A DNA stretch of 64,000 bases from Vicia villosa. Lineage: Eukaryota; Streptophyta; Magnoliopsida; Fabales; Fabaceae. Shown in pieces: positions 1 through 9,775 of this stretch. The notes beneath the pieces were generated by a model that saw only the letters and a list, made by a program, of their open reading frames with translations, ran no database searches and was not told the origin of the DNA. Both the position numbers and the translations under genes were made by a program. Position 1 is the first letter of the stretch; each line of letters begins with the position of its first letter. The stretch is from positions 141,995,097-142,059,096 of the forward strand of contig NC_081183.1 of assembly GCF_029867415.1 (NCBI RefSeq), given 5' to 3'.

Positions 1-199
1 GTCTTGCCAGACCATGTTCTGATGTTGCATGCTGAACCCTTGAGACAAAGCTTCTGAGCGCTGAATTATGCATACTCTTTATATAATTCCTGAAAAGGAA
101 ATTGCATTGGATTAGAGTACCATATTATCTTAAGCAAAATTCATATTATTGTTATCATCAAAACTAAGATAATTGATCAGAACAAATCTTGTTCTAACA
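1..199 (-). repeat. 3' LTR start of SIRE/Maximus-like copia element (cut by window edge)
   Basis: Read on the minus strand, an LTR begins at 199 with TGTTAGAACAAG and runs off the left edge of the window. It directly follows a polypurine tract (200-214), so it is the 3' LTR of a minus-strand element whose extra ORF lies at 1412-4264. Start sequence and downstream architecture resemble legume SIRE/Maximus copia elements. The LTR end, second LTR and target duplication are not visible. Confidence 0.7.
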
Positions 200-214
200 A
201 TCTCCCCCTTTTTG
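200..214 (-). promoter_or_regulatory. Polypurine tract of the minus-strand copia element
   Basis: The minus strand reads AAAAAGGGGGAGAT immediately before the LTR start TGTTAG. This is the expected position and composition of the plus-strand DNA primer of an LTR retrotransposon. Confidence 0.75.
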
Positions 215-313
215 ATGATGACAAAAACATATATAAATGATATGAATTTGCGATCAGAAAGAGCAGACGGCAAAAGACAAATTACACAGCTATAGCATAA
301 GCATATGAATATG

Positions 314-372
314 TCTCCCCCTGAGATTAACAATCTCCCCCTGAGATAAATAATCTCCCCCTGAAATAAATA
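314..372 (-). repeat. Three 20-bp repeats of a polypurine-like motif
   Basis: The motif TCTCCCCCTGAGAT (minus: ATCTCAGGGGGAGA) begins at 314, 334 and 354, an exact 20-bp period. Each unit looks like an extra polypurine tract upstream of the real one at 200-214. Multiple polypurine tracts are known in SIRE-type elements. Confidence 0.75.
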
Positions 373-451
373 CTCGAAGAACTTTAATAAAAGACTTCCC
401 TGATTATTTCGGTAGAGACGATCACATAAGCTTCTGTCTTTAAAGAATTCA

Positions 452-712
452 TAGCTTCTGACTTCTGCTTCCATTGGACAGCTTCAGAACTAGAATTTCT
501 TTAGATCCCTAGAACACTCACAGCTTCTGATTCCTGCTTCCATCTAGGACAGCTTCAGAACTTGAATTTCTTTGATCTTCAGAACATTCACAGCTTCTGA
601 TTTCTGCTTCCATTTAGGACAGCTTCAGAACTTGAGTTTTCTGGATCTTTAGAACATTCACAGCTTCTGATTTCTGCTTCCCTCGGATAGCTTCAGAGCT
701 TGAATTTCTACC
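452..712. repeat. 70-bp tandem repeat, about four copies
   Basis: The phrase CAGCTTCTGA recurs at 452 (imperfect), 521, 591 and 661, a 69-70 bp period, each followed by a variant of TTCTGCTTCCAT and a GACAGCTTCAGAACTTGA stretch. The array is noncoding and lies in the 3' untranslated region of the minus-strand element. Tandem arrays in this position are a known property of plant LTR elements and can seed satellites. Confidence 0.85.
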
Positions 713-1219
713 AACATCACTTCATGCTAGATTTGTATCAGAACATTGTTGAATGTACCAGAGCATCATCAGAGCATCTCTACATCCTGAAATGTTACAG
801 AACAAAAAACTACACGACAAAAGTCAGCATGAACGAGTCAGAACATAAAATGTATATTAGAACACATGATATGTATCAGAGCCATATAGGCTAAAATAAT
901 GTTATCAGAGCAAATAGAATTTTGTCAGAGCAAATAGACAAATATGGATCAAATTCTATTTTCAGTGCTTCTGATTCATTCTTCTTTCTTGCTTCTGAAG
1001 CTTGACAGCACTCAGCTTGCTTCAGTTTCCATGAGCTTATTCTTTTTACAGAATAACACTTCTTATGGTTTTGCTTCTTGTGTTTGCTTTGAAGATTCTC
1101 TTCACTTCTTTATACCTGCAAAACACTTAAACCATATAGAACTTGCAGTTCTTGTTAGTAAATGTGTGGGAGCTTTACCCAGCAACTGATAGATTAATCA
1201 AATCATTTATCATTTATCT

Positions 1220-1250
1220 TTCTCCCCCTTTTTGTCATATCATCAAAAAA
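1220..1250 (-). promoter_or_regulatory. Second polypurine-like tract downstream of the 950-aa ORF
   Basis: The minus strand carries a ...GACAAAAAGGGGGAGAAA stretch here, close to the form at 200-230 where GATGATGACAAAAA precedes the tract. It lies about 160 bp past the stop codon of the 1412-4264 ORF and may be an internal plus-strand priming site or a duplicated remnant. Confidence 0.55.
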
Positions 1251-1411
1251 CACAAAAGATTCAGAGACAAACAAAACGAAACACACGGAGGAAGAAGATG
1301 ATTTCATTGAAGTACAAACAGCAGGTACAGAAGTACATGAAGATAAGTGAGATCAGATGCACAAAAAACAAAACAGATGCAACGAAAAGAAAGAAACAAC
1401 ACAGACTCAAT

Positions 1412-4264
1412 CTAAGATGGCCCTAGTCTTGACAAGATCTTGGCCAGCATCTCTTTAACCTCATTGTTGTGTCCTTCTTGCCTCACCATGAAAGCGTTAT
1501 ACTTATCATTGAGTGAGCTTTGCTCATCCTGTCTCTTCTGAATTTCTTCCAGAGTCCTTGCAAGACGAGAAGATTCATCAGAAGAAGCTTCACAGCTTCT
1601 ATCCACAGGGATGACATGTTGATCTGCAGCTTCCATAGATAGATCATTTGCAGGGATTTCCTCAACAGGAACAGTTTTAGCAACATGATCTTCAGCATCT
1701 GCTTCTTGCATAGAAGCATCTCCATATTCTGCAGCAGGAATTTCCGAGTCTCCATTCTCAAGTGCCTGAAGAATGGCAGCTAGATTCCTGGGAGCAGAAG
1801 GACCTTCAACTTCTGGTGGGTCAACAACTTCTGGAATGACCAAGCTTGGGTCTTTCTCAGAAGGGTTTTCCCTCAGAAAGTCAAATAGGGTCTTGAAATC
1901 TCCAAGAAGAACAGGATAATCAGGAATAAAGATAACAATATCCCTGCATGGATTTGCTTCCATTTCAGCAGCCAATCTTAATTGTTCCATCTCATCCAAG
2001 AAGGGCTTCTCTTCCAACAGATGTCTTCCTCTGAGACGAACAAACCAGAAGTCTTCATAGTTTCTCAGAATTCCACGAGGCCGTGGGGCAGCAGCTACAC
2101 AGGCTTCCTGAAGTTCTAAAAACAGAGCATCTGATTCTCTGCGAAGGATCCTCCAGAAGTTCCGCATAGCAACATCATTCAATCCAGAACTTTCAGCAAT
2201 TCTGAGAGTATCAAAGATACTTCTGAGATTCCTCTTTATGTTTTCAAAAACTACACCAATAGGGTATACAGGGCGAAATTTTATTTGGGTTTTTGAAAAG
2301 GCAGGGTTGGAAGTGAAGTACGGATGAGGTTCTCTATCCAACCTATAAGAAGATTCTGCTTCAGTATCAGAATCTAACACTACTACTTCAGCTTCAGGAC
2401 GAGGCTTGGGAGTGTAGTTGCAATCACGGAGCAGCTGCTCATGTGATGCAGAGGTTGGAAAAGGAGAATCACAAAGATTATTGTGAGAGGTGGAGGGAGT
2501 ATGTTCAAAGGTGGCATTGGGAGAAGTTTGAGATGGAAAGAGAGTTTGAATGGGTGGTATATCCAAAACATGATCATCAGCAGCTTGGTCAGAAACAAAG
2601 TTAGTTGAGGATGAAGGAGAAGGGATGGAGGCATCTGGAATTGGTGAGAGAGAAGGAGAATTGGGTTTGGTTGCATGAGAAGATGGAGGTGTAAGAACAT
2701 GGACAAAAACCGGTGATTCTGATGTGGCTTTTTCTGGTTCAGGTGTAGGGACAACCTCTATTGGTGCAACTTCTGAACGAACAGCAGGAACAGAATCAGG
2801 TTCAGAAATGCATATACCTTTGGAACCTCTCAGAAAAGCTTTGGCCACATCCTCAGTCTTCTTCTGCTTTTTACTCTTCGGCTCTTCAATAATCTTTGCT
2901 TTGCCTCTAGAGATTTCTTTCCTTCTGACATAAGCCAGAACTTCTGGTTGATTCTCAGCCTCTTGAGCAGCATTTTCTTCATCTGAGCTTTGAATAATCA
3001 TCTTCCTTTTTCTGGTTATCTTCTTCTTAACAATTTCAACAATCTCATCATTGTTATTTGCCTTCTTCTTCTTTTTCTTCTTCTCAGCTTCCTTCTTATT
3101 CTTCTCAAAATCAGCAGATACGGCCTTAACAACTTTTGCAATCACTTCTTCTGGGACTACTTCATTTTTAGTGGTAGCAGCAACTTTCTTTGCAACCTTC
3201 ACTTGATTAAAGGAGGGATGATCAAACTTTCTTTTGGTTCTTTCTTCCTTCTTGCGATTCACTTTAATAGGAGCACCTTTGTCTTGATCTTTAAGACTCT
3301 TATCCTCTTTTTGTGACTTCAGATACTTAGTTCTGACTTCAGGTACCTCACTATTGAAGAAGGTTTCAAAGTCAGCTAGAACTGGTTTTCTTCTGATTCT
3401 TGTTCCAGCTAGAGGTTGAGGAACTTTGAGGATAGTGTCAATTATTTTCATCTTCTTTAAAGAAAAAGCATTCAGACAGGCTCCAGAGGTGACAGCAAGG
3501 TCTTTGATAATACCTTCAGACTCCAGACTCTCAACAATCTTGGAATGCACCAGAAGGTTTGTAATAATTCTACCAAAAGGAATGATTGTTCCACCATTTT
3601 CTTTTCTGAAAGCGTTTCTGGAATCCTTTACTGCTTTCCACATATGGTTGAAGATAATGTAAATCGCATCAACCTTCTTCTGAGTGGCAATGCAATAAAG
3701 AATATACCTTTGCTCATTACTGATGAAATCCGAAGCATGTGTTGCTTTCCTATGGTAGAAGCACCCAAGAAGGATCTTTGCCCAGATTCTGTAGACATCT
3801 CTCAAATCCTTGACGTGTTTTGTTTTCTTGACATTTGGATAGAGAGTGGATAGAACATCTCCCAAATCTGCCCTTTGATCAAACTCAAAAACTCCTTCAG
3901 GGTTTTTCAGATCAAACATCATTCTTAGGATGTTTTCAGTAATAACAACAAACTTTCCATGGACGAAAGAAAGTATAGATTTTGGAGCAACCACAGCATG
4001 TGCCCAGAACTCCTTGACAAGATCCGGATAAACTGGACCAACGAACTCAGCAAACAACGAGGTCCATCCTTGAAAGATGATGTCTTCTTTAAGGTGAAAT
4101 TGGTTTTCTTCAATGTTGTCAAAGTCAACCATGAGTTCACACAGAACTTCCAATTCATCTTTAGGAATGGAGCATGCAACAACAGGGGTGAGTTCCTGGT
4201 TTGTTTCATTATGAATATGGAGAAGAGTAGATGAACCAACAATTTGAGATGAGGAAGCAGCCAT
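1412..4264 (-). CDS. Putative plant transposon-protein ORF of a SIRE/Maximus-like element
   Basis: An uninterrupted 950-residue ORF. I chose the ATG at 4264 (MAASSSQIVG) over one ten codons upstream because its context is better (ATGGC) and the earlier codons look like leader. The N-terminal ~280 residues resemble the domain annotated in legumes as putative plant transposon protein (FQGWTSLFAEFVGP..., FWAHAVV, ISNEQRYILYCI). A long lysine-rich tract with likely nuclear localisation signals (KKKKKKKANNN, KKKITRKRKM) follows, then a Ser/Pro-rich low-complexity region, an acidic stretch and a C-terminal coiled coil (LARTLEEIQKRQDEQ). No catalytic motif is seen. The ORF lies just before the polypurine tracts and 3' LTR, the place where SIRE elements carry an env-like extra ORF. 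The function is unknown, and the open frame suggests recent activity or selection. It could instead be a stand-alone captured gene. The gag-pol part of the element is missing. Confidence 0.8.
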   Translation of the reverse strand: MAASSSQIVGSSTLLHIHNETNQELTPVVACSIPKDELEVLCELMVDFDNIEENQFHLKEDIIFQGWTSLFAEFVGPVYPDLVKEFWAHAVVAPKSILSFVHGKFVVITENILRMMFDLKNPEGVFEFDQRADLGDVLSTLYPNVKKTKHVKDLRDVYRIWAKILLGCFYHRKATHASDFISNEQRYILYCIATQKKVDAIYIIFNHMWKAVKDSRNAFRKENGGTIIPFGRIITNLLVHSKIVESLESEGIIKDLAVTSGACLNAFSLKKMKIIDTILKVPQPLAGTRIRRKPVLADFETFFNSEVPEVRTKYLKSQKEDKSLKDQDKGAPIKVNRKKEERTKRKFDHPSFNQVKVAKKVAATTKNEVVPEEVIAKVVKAVSADFEKNKKEAEKKKKKKKANNNDEIVEIVKKKITRKRKMIIQSSDEENAAQEAENQPEVLAYVRRKEISRGKAKIIEEPKSKKQKKTEDVAKAFLRGSKGICISEPDSVPAVRSEVAPIEVVPTPEPEKATSESPVFVHVLTPPSSHATKPNSPSLSPIPDASIPSPSSSTNFVSDQAADDHVLDIPPIQTLFPSQTSPNATFEHTPSTSHNNLCDSPFPTSASHEQLLRDCNYTPKPRPEAEVVVLDSDTEAESSYRLDREPHPYFTSNPAFSKTQIKFRPVYPIGVVFENIKRNLRSIFDTLRIAESSGLNDVAMRNFWRILRRESDALFLELQEACVAAAPRPRGILRNYEDFWFVRLRGRHLLEEKPFLDEMEQLRLAAEMEANPCRDIVIFIPDYPVLLGDFKTLFDFLRENPSEKDPSLVIPEVVDPPEVEGPSAPRNLAAILQALENGDSEIPAAEYGDASMQEADAEDHVAKTVPVEEIPANDLSMEAADQHVIPVDRSCEASSDESSRLARTLEEIQKRQDEQSSLNDKYNAFMVRQEGHNNEVKEMLAKILSRLGPS

Positions 4265-4394
4265 TGAAACAGAACGAACAACTAAGAGGAACAAATTTTG
4301 GGTTTTCGGTTAGGGTTTTAGAAACGACTAAGAAGATTTCAAAAGAGAGTATGCAAGAAGAAGGAGAGACACGGAGCAAAAAAGAATATATGAG

Positions 4395-4612
4395 ATGATT
4401 TGAAAAGAATATATAGAGACGGATTTGAAAAAGAAAAATAATAAAAAATATAAACTGAACAGTTCCAGAATCAAAAGAAATCAATTTTATTAACTGATGA
4501 GTGACGTAAGGAGAGAGAACGTGGTAAATGAAATGATTTATAACAGTTACCTAGGTCGGCGTCTTTTCAACTGCACGCTTTGTACTAACCGTACAGACAC
4601 GTGTTCACCAAA
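4395..4612 (-). promoter_or_regulatory. Candidate promoter/leader of the 950-aa ORF
   Basis: On the minus strand a TATATA core lies at about 4410-4415, some 145 bp upstream of the chosen ATG, after a pyrimidine-rich leader. A palindromic G-box CACGTG sits at 4598-4603. The segment separates the ORF from LINE sequence ending near 4613. This suggests the ORF could be transcribed from its own promoter rather than as a gag-pol readthrough. The support is motif-level only. Confidence 0.3.
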
Positions 4613-5899
4613 TGGAGTATTAAAACCGTTTCCTACCACAAAATGGCAATTGGAAACCAACGGATCTTTAAAGGAAAAGGTAGAAGAGCTAACCTTTAAA
4701 ATATCGCTCCACCAAAAAGAGGACGAATTATTTTTAGTTGCGTCGCCTCCACATGTAATAAACAAACAAAGGTCGCCGTAGCGGGCTTTTAGAACTTCCA
4801 ACCATAAAGCCTCCTCCCCTTGTAGAATTCTCCATCTCCATTTGTTTAAAAGTGCAAGATTGAAATCAGAAATATTTTTGATCGCTAACCCCCCTTTCAA
4901 GTACGGTAAAGTCACTACTTTCCAACCAACCCAATGGATGCATCTCTTATCCTCCATACCTCCCCATAGGAATTTACTTTGAATCTTGTTAACTTCTTTC
5001 ACAACTTTCGACGGCATCTTGTAAAAAGACATAGTAAAAATTGTTAGAGAACTCAAAATAGATTTCAAGAGAGTAATTCTACCTCCTAGATTGAGAGAAC
5101 GATTCTTCCACCCCGCCAACCGCTTTCTCATTTTATCCAAGAGAGGAGACCAAGTGGACATCTTCCTAGGATTACAACCGATAGGAATACCCAAAAAAGA
5201 GAAACTACTATCTTCAGTCTTGCAAGAAAGATAATAAGCGGCGGCATCTAAAAAATGAGGGGACACATTAATACCAATTAATTTACTTTTATGAAAATTA
5301 ATGCCGAGACCCGACACTAACTCAAAAGCTCTCAACACAACCTTAACCGCCTTAACATGCTTCCACGACCCTTCACCAATCAACAAAGTGTCATCCGCAA
5401 ATTGAAGAATATCCACACTACACCTTCGTTTTATGACAAAATTCTCAAACTCACCTATGTCAATGGACTTTCTAACCAACCTTGTCAAAGCCTCCATTAC
5501 TAACACGAAAAGAAAAGGCGATAAAGGATCACCTTGACGTAATCCCCTCCTCACCTCAAAATCCTTTGTTGGACTACCATTAACCAACACCGACATGTTA
5601 CTATTAAAAACCAATAAATTCATCCACTTCCTCCATCTCTCCCCAAAACCAAGAGTTAAAAGCAAGTATCTAAGAAAATCCCATGATACCTTATCGTAAG
5701 CTTTTTCAAAATCAACTTTAAAAAGAATACAAGGAGTACCTTCCTTTTTAGCATAGTCTACCACTTCATTAGCAACAAGAACTCCATCGAGCAAGTGTCT
5801 TCCCGGGACGAAAGCACTTTGACTATGAGATACTATAGAATTCAAAATTTTCTTCAATCTTCCCGCCAAGATTTTAGCCATCAACTTATACATACAACC
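4613..5899 (-). pseudogene. L1-type LINE ORF2, reverse transcriptase fragment
   Basis: This minus-strand frame encodes a non-LTR reverse transcriptase starting inside the palm (GCMYKLMAKILAGRLKK). It keeps the family hallmarks: FVPGRHLLDGVLVANE, DFEKAYDKVSWDFL, GLRQGDPLSPFLF and the catalytic QFADDTLL motif, then the thumb/connection region (KMSTWSPLLDKMRKRLAGW, GGRITLLKS). It stops before the C-terminal zf-RVT/RNase H-like part, near VVGNGFNTPF, where it meets the SIRE-like element. The N-terminal half of the same ORF2 (endonuclease) lies 24 kb away at 30330-30922. The frame reads on past 5899 into LTR sequence, but that extension is fortuitous. Roughly 300 residues between endonuclease and palm are absent from the window, so the element is dead. 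Confidence 0.88.
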
Positions 5900-8802
5900 T
5901 GTCATACCCCAAAATTTACCCCCCATATGCCATTCACTATGATTCAAAGTTCAAGGTTCAATGCCAAAGCTTTGCTCAAACAATCCCCAAGATCCACAGT
6001 CAACTGATTCAAACCTGAAGGTCAACTACAATCAGAGCATAGTCAAAGCCTCCCAATTTTGGTCAACATCAAGTATGTGAAGCATAACCATCATTTGATC
6101 AAAGATTGATCATGATTCCATTAATAGAAACTCAGAGATGAACAAATACACAAAGGTTCAAATTAGGGTTTCTTAGGAGAAAGTCAACCCAACTTTGACT
6201 GGGCATAACTTTCACATGGAACATCAAAAATTCCCCACTCAAAGCCTATGTTGAAGGAAATTGGATTATCTACAAATTTGTCTCTCACAAGCCAGGGCTA
6301 GAAATGATTCATTTGAGAGATACAGTGCAAAAGATTACAGGTCATTTTCAGGCATCCTTCAAAAGCAATTTTTTGTCAGAGAGGATATGATCAAGATAAA
6401 AGCTCCAAATGAAAAATATGTTCCAAAGTGGCTTGTAGAGGACACTTTGAGGTTTCCAAAAAGTATTAGAACTCTCTCATAGCTTGAAAATTGAGTGAGA
6501 TACGCTTGATCAAAGTTGGTTGATTTTGGAGGACCAAATGTGAAATAAAGGAGGCCTAAGTTGGATTTCTTGCAAATGGGCCTATCTTTCTATGACTCAA
6601 CCTTGGCCCACAAGATATCTATGATTATCCAAACCACATGCCACAAATTTTAGCTTTTTATTTTGATTTAATATATTTTTATTTCATTTTTATGATTTAA
6701 TTAAGTAAAAAAATCAAATATTAAGTTAAAATATCCACATAGGCCAATTCCAATCAATATTAAAGGGCAAAATATATCTTATTTTCGTGCATGATCAAAG
6801 GGGAGGAAATTGAAACAATATTTTTCAAAATAGCAAGCTTCCATAAAAGGAAAATATCAATTTTCCAAGATTTGGCAAGAGTGGACTTAAGGAGTTTTGG
6901 ATCTCTCTTTTAGACCTAATTGGTTCACTATAAGTAGACAAGAGGGGGCATAGGATTAGGGGAGAATTCTGGACAGAGGAGTGCAGCCAAGAACAAAAAA
7001 AATCCATCCAAAACTCAAATTCGGTTTGGAGAAATTAGGTCGTTGCAAAGAGATCTAAAGGTGGCAAAAGATTCCTTGGATCATTCTGAACCTGTGTGGA
7101 TCATCACTCGACCCCAACACCCCCAGAACATTCTCCTATTCATCAAGGTAAGCCATTCTGAAAACCTCTTCGATCTGGGCTGTATACGCATCGCCATTGA
7201 GATATAATTGCATATTCATGTTTGTTTCAATGTCATGAACGATTCTGGGTTATTTGTTTTGAGCTTAGGCGTTGTAATCGAGTTTTGCCATTGGATGCCG
7301 TTTTGAGTATTAGGGTTTCAGATTAGGGGTTTTTTATAGAGGTTAAATTGGGTTCAATTGAGAGCATCATCAAATTCGCGAGGTTGAGACGAGAGGAACG
7401 GCAGGGTCGCGCCATATTTATTTGCCCTTATAGGCTATTCGCTTTTTTTGTGGTTTGAAGTTGCTACGAAACATTCCTAGCTAAACCGTAGCTAAATGTA
7501 CAGAGGTTGCAGGTCTGTTTGAGGAAGATGATGATGTGTCATCATCTAATTAGCCTATTTGAATTCGCGCGCTCATTTTTTGGTTAACCAGCAGTGACCA
7601 CATATCTATCTTATAGTCCACGTTATGAACAAGTAATCATGTTAGTTGAGTTGGTGGACGCGCGTTGGTGTTTACCCCAGGGTCCAGGGTTCGATCCCTG
7701 GCCCTTCCTATGTTTTTTCACAAATTTATCTCCTGGTTATCCCATGCGTACATGTCCATGAGACTCACCATGCGCCCTCTCAATCTGGCCTTTGATTCAT
7801 CCACTAGGTGGATCCAACACACCCAGAATTAATTCCCATGCTATACACCCTAATAATAACCACACTGAATCCTAATCCTATTAGTTTAAATAATTTTAAT
7901 TATTTATTTTGTTTTAATTAAAATATCTTTTAATATATGTTAATTGTATAATAATTATTTTTATGTTAAAATTTCAATTTGTTGTTCGTGCCGATTAAAT
8001 CGATTAATCGCTATGGTCAATAATGATTTTAATTAAAATGCTATTTAATTAAAATAAAAATCAAATAATATTCGATTAAATGGTTGCAATTATCTTATTG
8101 ATTGTGATGATTAATCTCGCCTTGTTCTAAATTTAATTTGTTATTATTTGTAATCGTATTAATCGATTATGAGGGGTAACAATACAAAATAAATTCATAA
8201 AAAATAATAAAACATATTAATTCATTATTAGTGATAATCGAATCAATCGATTTGAATTGGTAATGGTGCAAAACCCCTAATCTTTTGACTATGGTGATCG
8301 AACCTATTGGTCATTGCGGTTAATTGTGCCAAATCAGGGTTGTACGCCCAGAACATCTAAAACAACTTCAAAACACTTTTCAAATACCTTTCAAACTTCA
8401 AGTTCAAAATACAGATTTTTATCTACGATAGGCTATTCAAAGCCTTCAAACCTTCAAATCAAATTTCAAACCTTAAGGGCGTACAACCCGTCCCCCGAAC
8501 TACGTTGACTATGATTCTCCATAAGGAGATACGTAGGCACTTGGCAACAAGGCGAGTCCCCTTCCTCCAAATCTTAATCATGTCTTTAACCCTATTAATT
8601 GTTTGTTACCTTTCTTTATGTTTTGCCATAACCCTTATCTTTGCAATGTTAACCTTTAGGAAAGGGTTGAGGGTGCCTAACACCTTCCCTCGACCTGAAT
8701 ATAGTATCTTACCCTGATCTCTGTACTGCGTAGGGTTTCCTATTCGGCCTTCAGAATAGGTGGCGACACTCTAAGCTATAAATTTTTAGGCAGGTTGCTA
8801 CA
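5900..8802 (+). repeat. 5' LTR of Ogre-like copy A
   Basis: A 2903-bp LTR starting TGTCATACCCC and ending GGTTGCTACA, followed after two bases by the primer site. Its counterpart in copy B is 27372-30329 on minus, with the same ends. It contains no long ORF. Its 5' flank is LINE sequence (ACAACC) and shows no match with the flank of copy B, so no target duplication joins the outer ends. Adenine/thymine-rich stretches with repeated AATCGATT-type words occur at about 7980-8260. Confidence 0.85.
7641..7706 (+). other. tRNA-like segment (pol III A and B boxes) inside LTR A
   Basis: TAGTTGAGTTGG (7643-7654) fits an internal A box and GGTTCGATCC (7688-7697) is a consensus B box within a hairpin-forming CCAGGG...CCCTGG. 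The spacing fits a tRNA-derived sequence, but no acceptor stem or anticodon arm can be drawn with confidence, so it is probably a tRNA/SINE relic carried by the LTR. Confidence 0.45.
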
Positions 8803-8804
8803 AC

Positions 8805-8822
8805 TGGCGACTCTGCTGGGGA
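8805..8822 (+). promoter_or_regulatory. Primer-binding site of Ogre-like copy A
   Basis: TGGCGACTCTGCTGGGGA lies two bases after the LTR. This is the Ogre-type site, reported to pair with the 3' end of a tRNA-Arg. An identical site in copy B lies at 27352-27369 on minus. Confidence 0.85.
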
Positions 8823-9775
8823 TAACTATAATGGTGAATACTATGCTCCTATAGGTTTTGGCGGGGTTTAGGTTTGACAACTTTTTAGGGTTTGGCTAAT
8901 TCGCCTTTATTAGGGTTTGCAATTATTCTTTTTTTGTGTTTTTTGTCTAAAAATATTTAATTGTTTATAATATGTTTATATTTAATTGTTTATGTTAATA
9001 TATTTATATTTAATTGCCTAATTGTTATATTTTTATATACACTGCTGGCATTATGTAATGTTAAAACCCTAAGTGTGGGAGTTAACTTTGAGATCAATAG
9101 GGGAGTATGAATCGCCTACGAGTCTCATTGATAACTCCACTCGGAGTGGGTTGAGTATTCGGAAATGTCCAAAACGAGGCTTGACTTTGTTGAGGGCAGG
9201 ACTGGATACTTGGCTGATCTCTCCGGGAACCTACCCCAAAAATTCGAACCTCATGGATAAAATGAGTTGTTCTAAAATCCGAAGAGACAAAAAGTCTCGG
9301 AGGCTACGAACGACCCCATGAGACCTTCTAGAACCCCGTATAAAAAGGTTGGCTCCCAAGAGCCGCTACGTCGAACCTATGAACTTATGTGATTATGTGA
9401 TATATGTATATATATGTGTTGATCATTATTTTATTATTATTTCTTTTTCCATTCATCATACATCAGGGGCATTCTTGCATCATATTTTATTCAAAAAAAA
9501 GAAAAAGAAAAAAGGATATCATACATATCATGCATGGCATACACATCATTTTCATGACATTAAGAGAAGATTCCTCTTCTATCTCCAGAACAAGGGACCA
9601 TTGGGAAGGATAACCTAATATCCCGACCACATTATCCAACAAGATTTCAGCAGAAGAGATCAATGGATCAGCAAAAGCAACAGGGTGGCCAACGCCCATG
9701 GAGGTCCAAGCCAAAACGATCGTTTACCCCATTGCACATGCCATTGTCTCAAGCTTTGCAACGTCTGCTCAGCCA

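Noticed and set aside
2383..2754. 123-codon minus-strand frame and other frames within 1412-4264
   Set aside because: These are shadows of the 950-codon ORF in a low-complexity Ser/Pro-rich region.
5880..5947. LINE frame extending into LTR A (and likewise LINE endonuclease into LTR B at 30141-30329) as a fusion protein
   Set aside because: The in-frame extension is LTR terminal sequence; the junction is an insertion or rearrangement border, not a designed fusion.
7641..7706. Functional tRNA gene
   Set aside because: A and B boxes are present but acceptor and anticodon stems do not form; called only tRNA-like.
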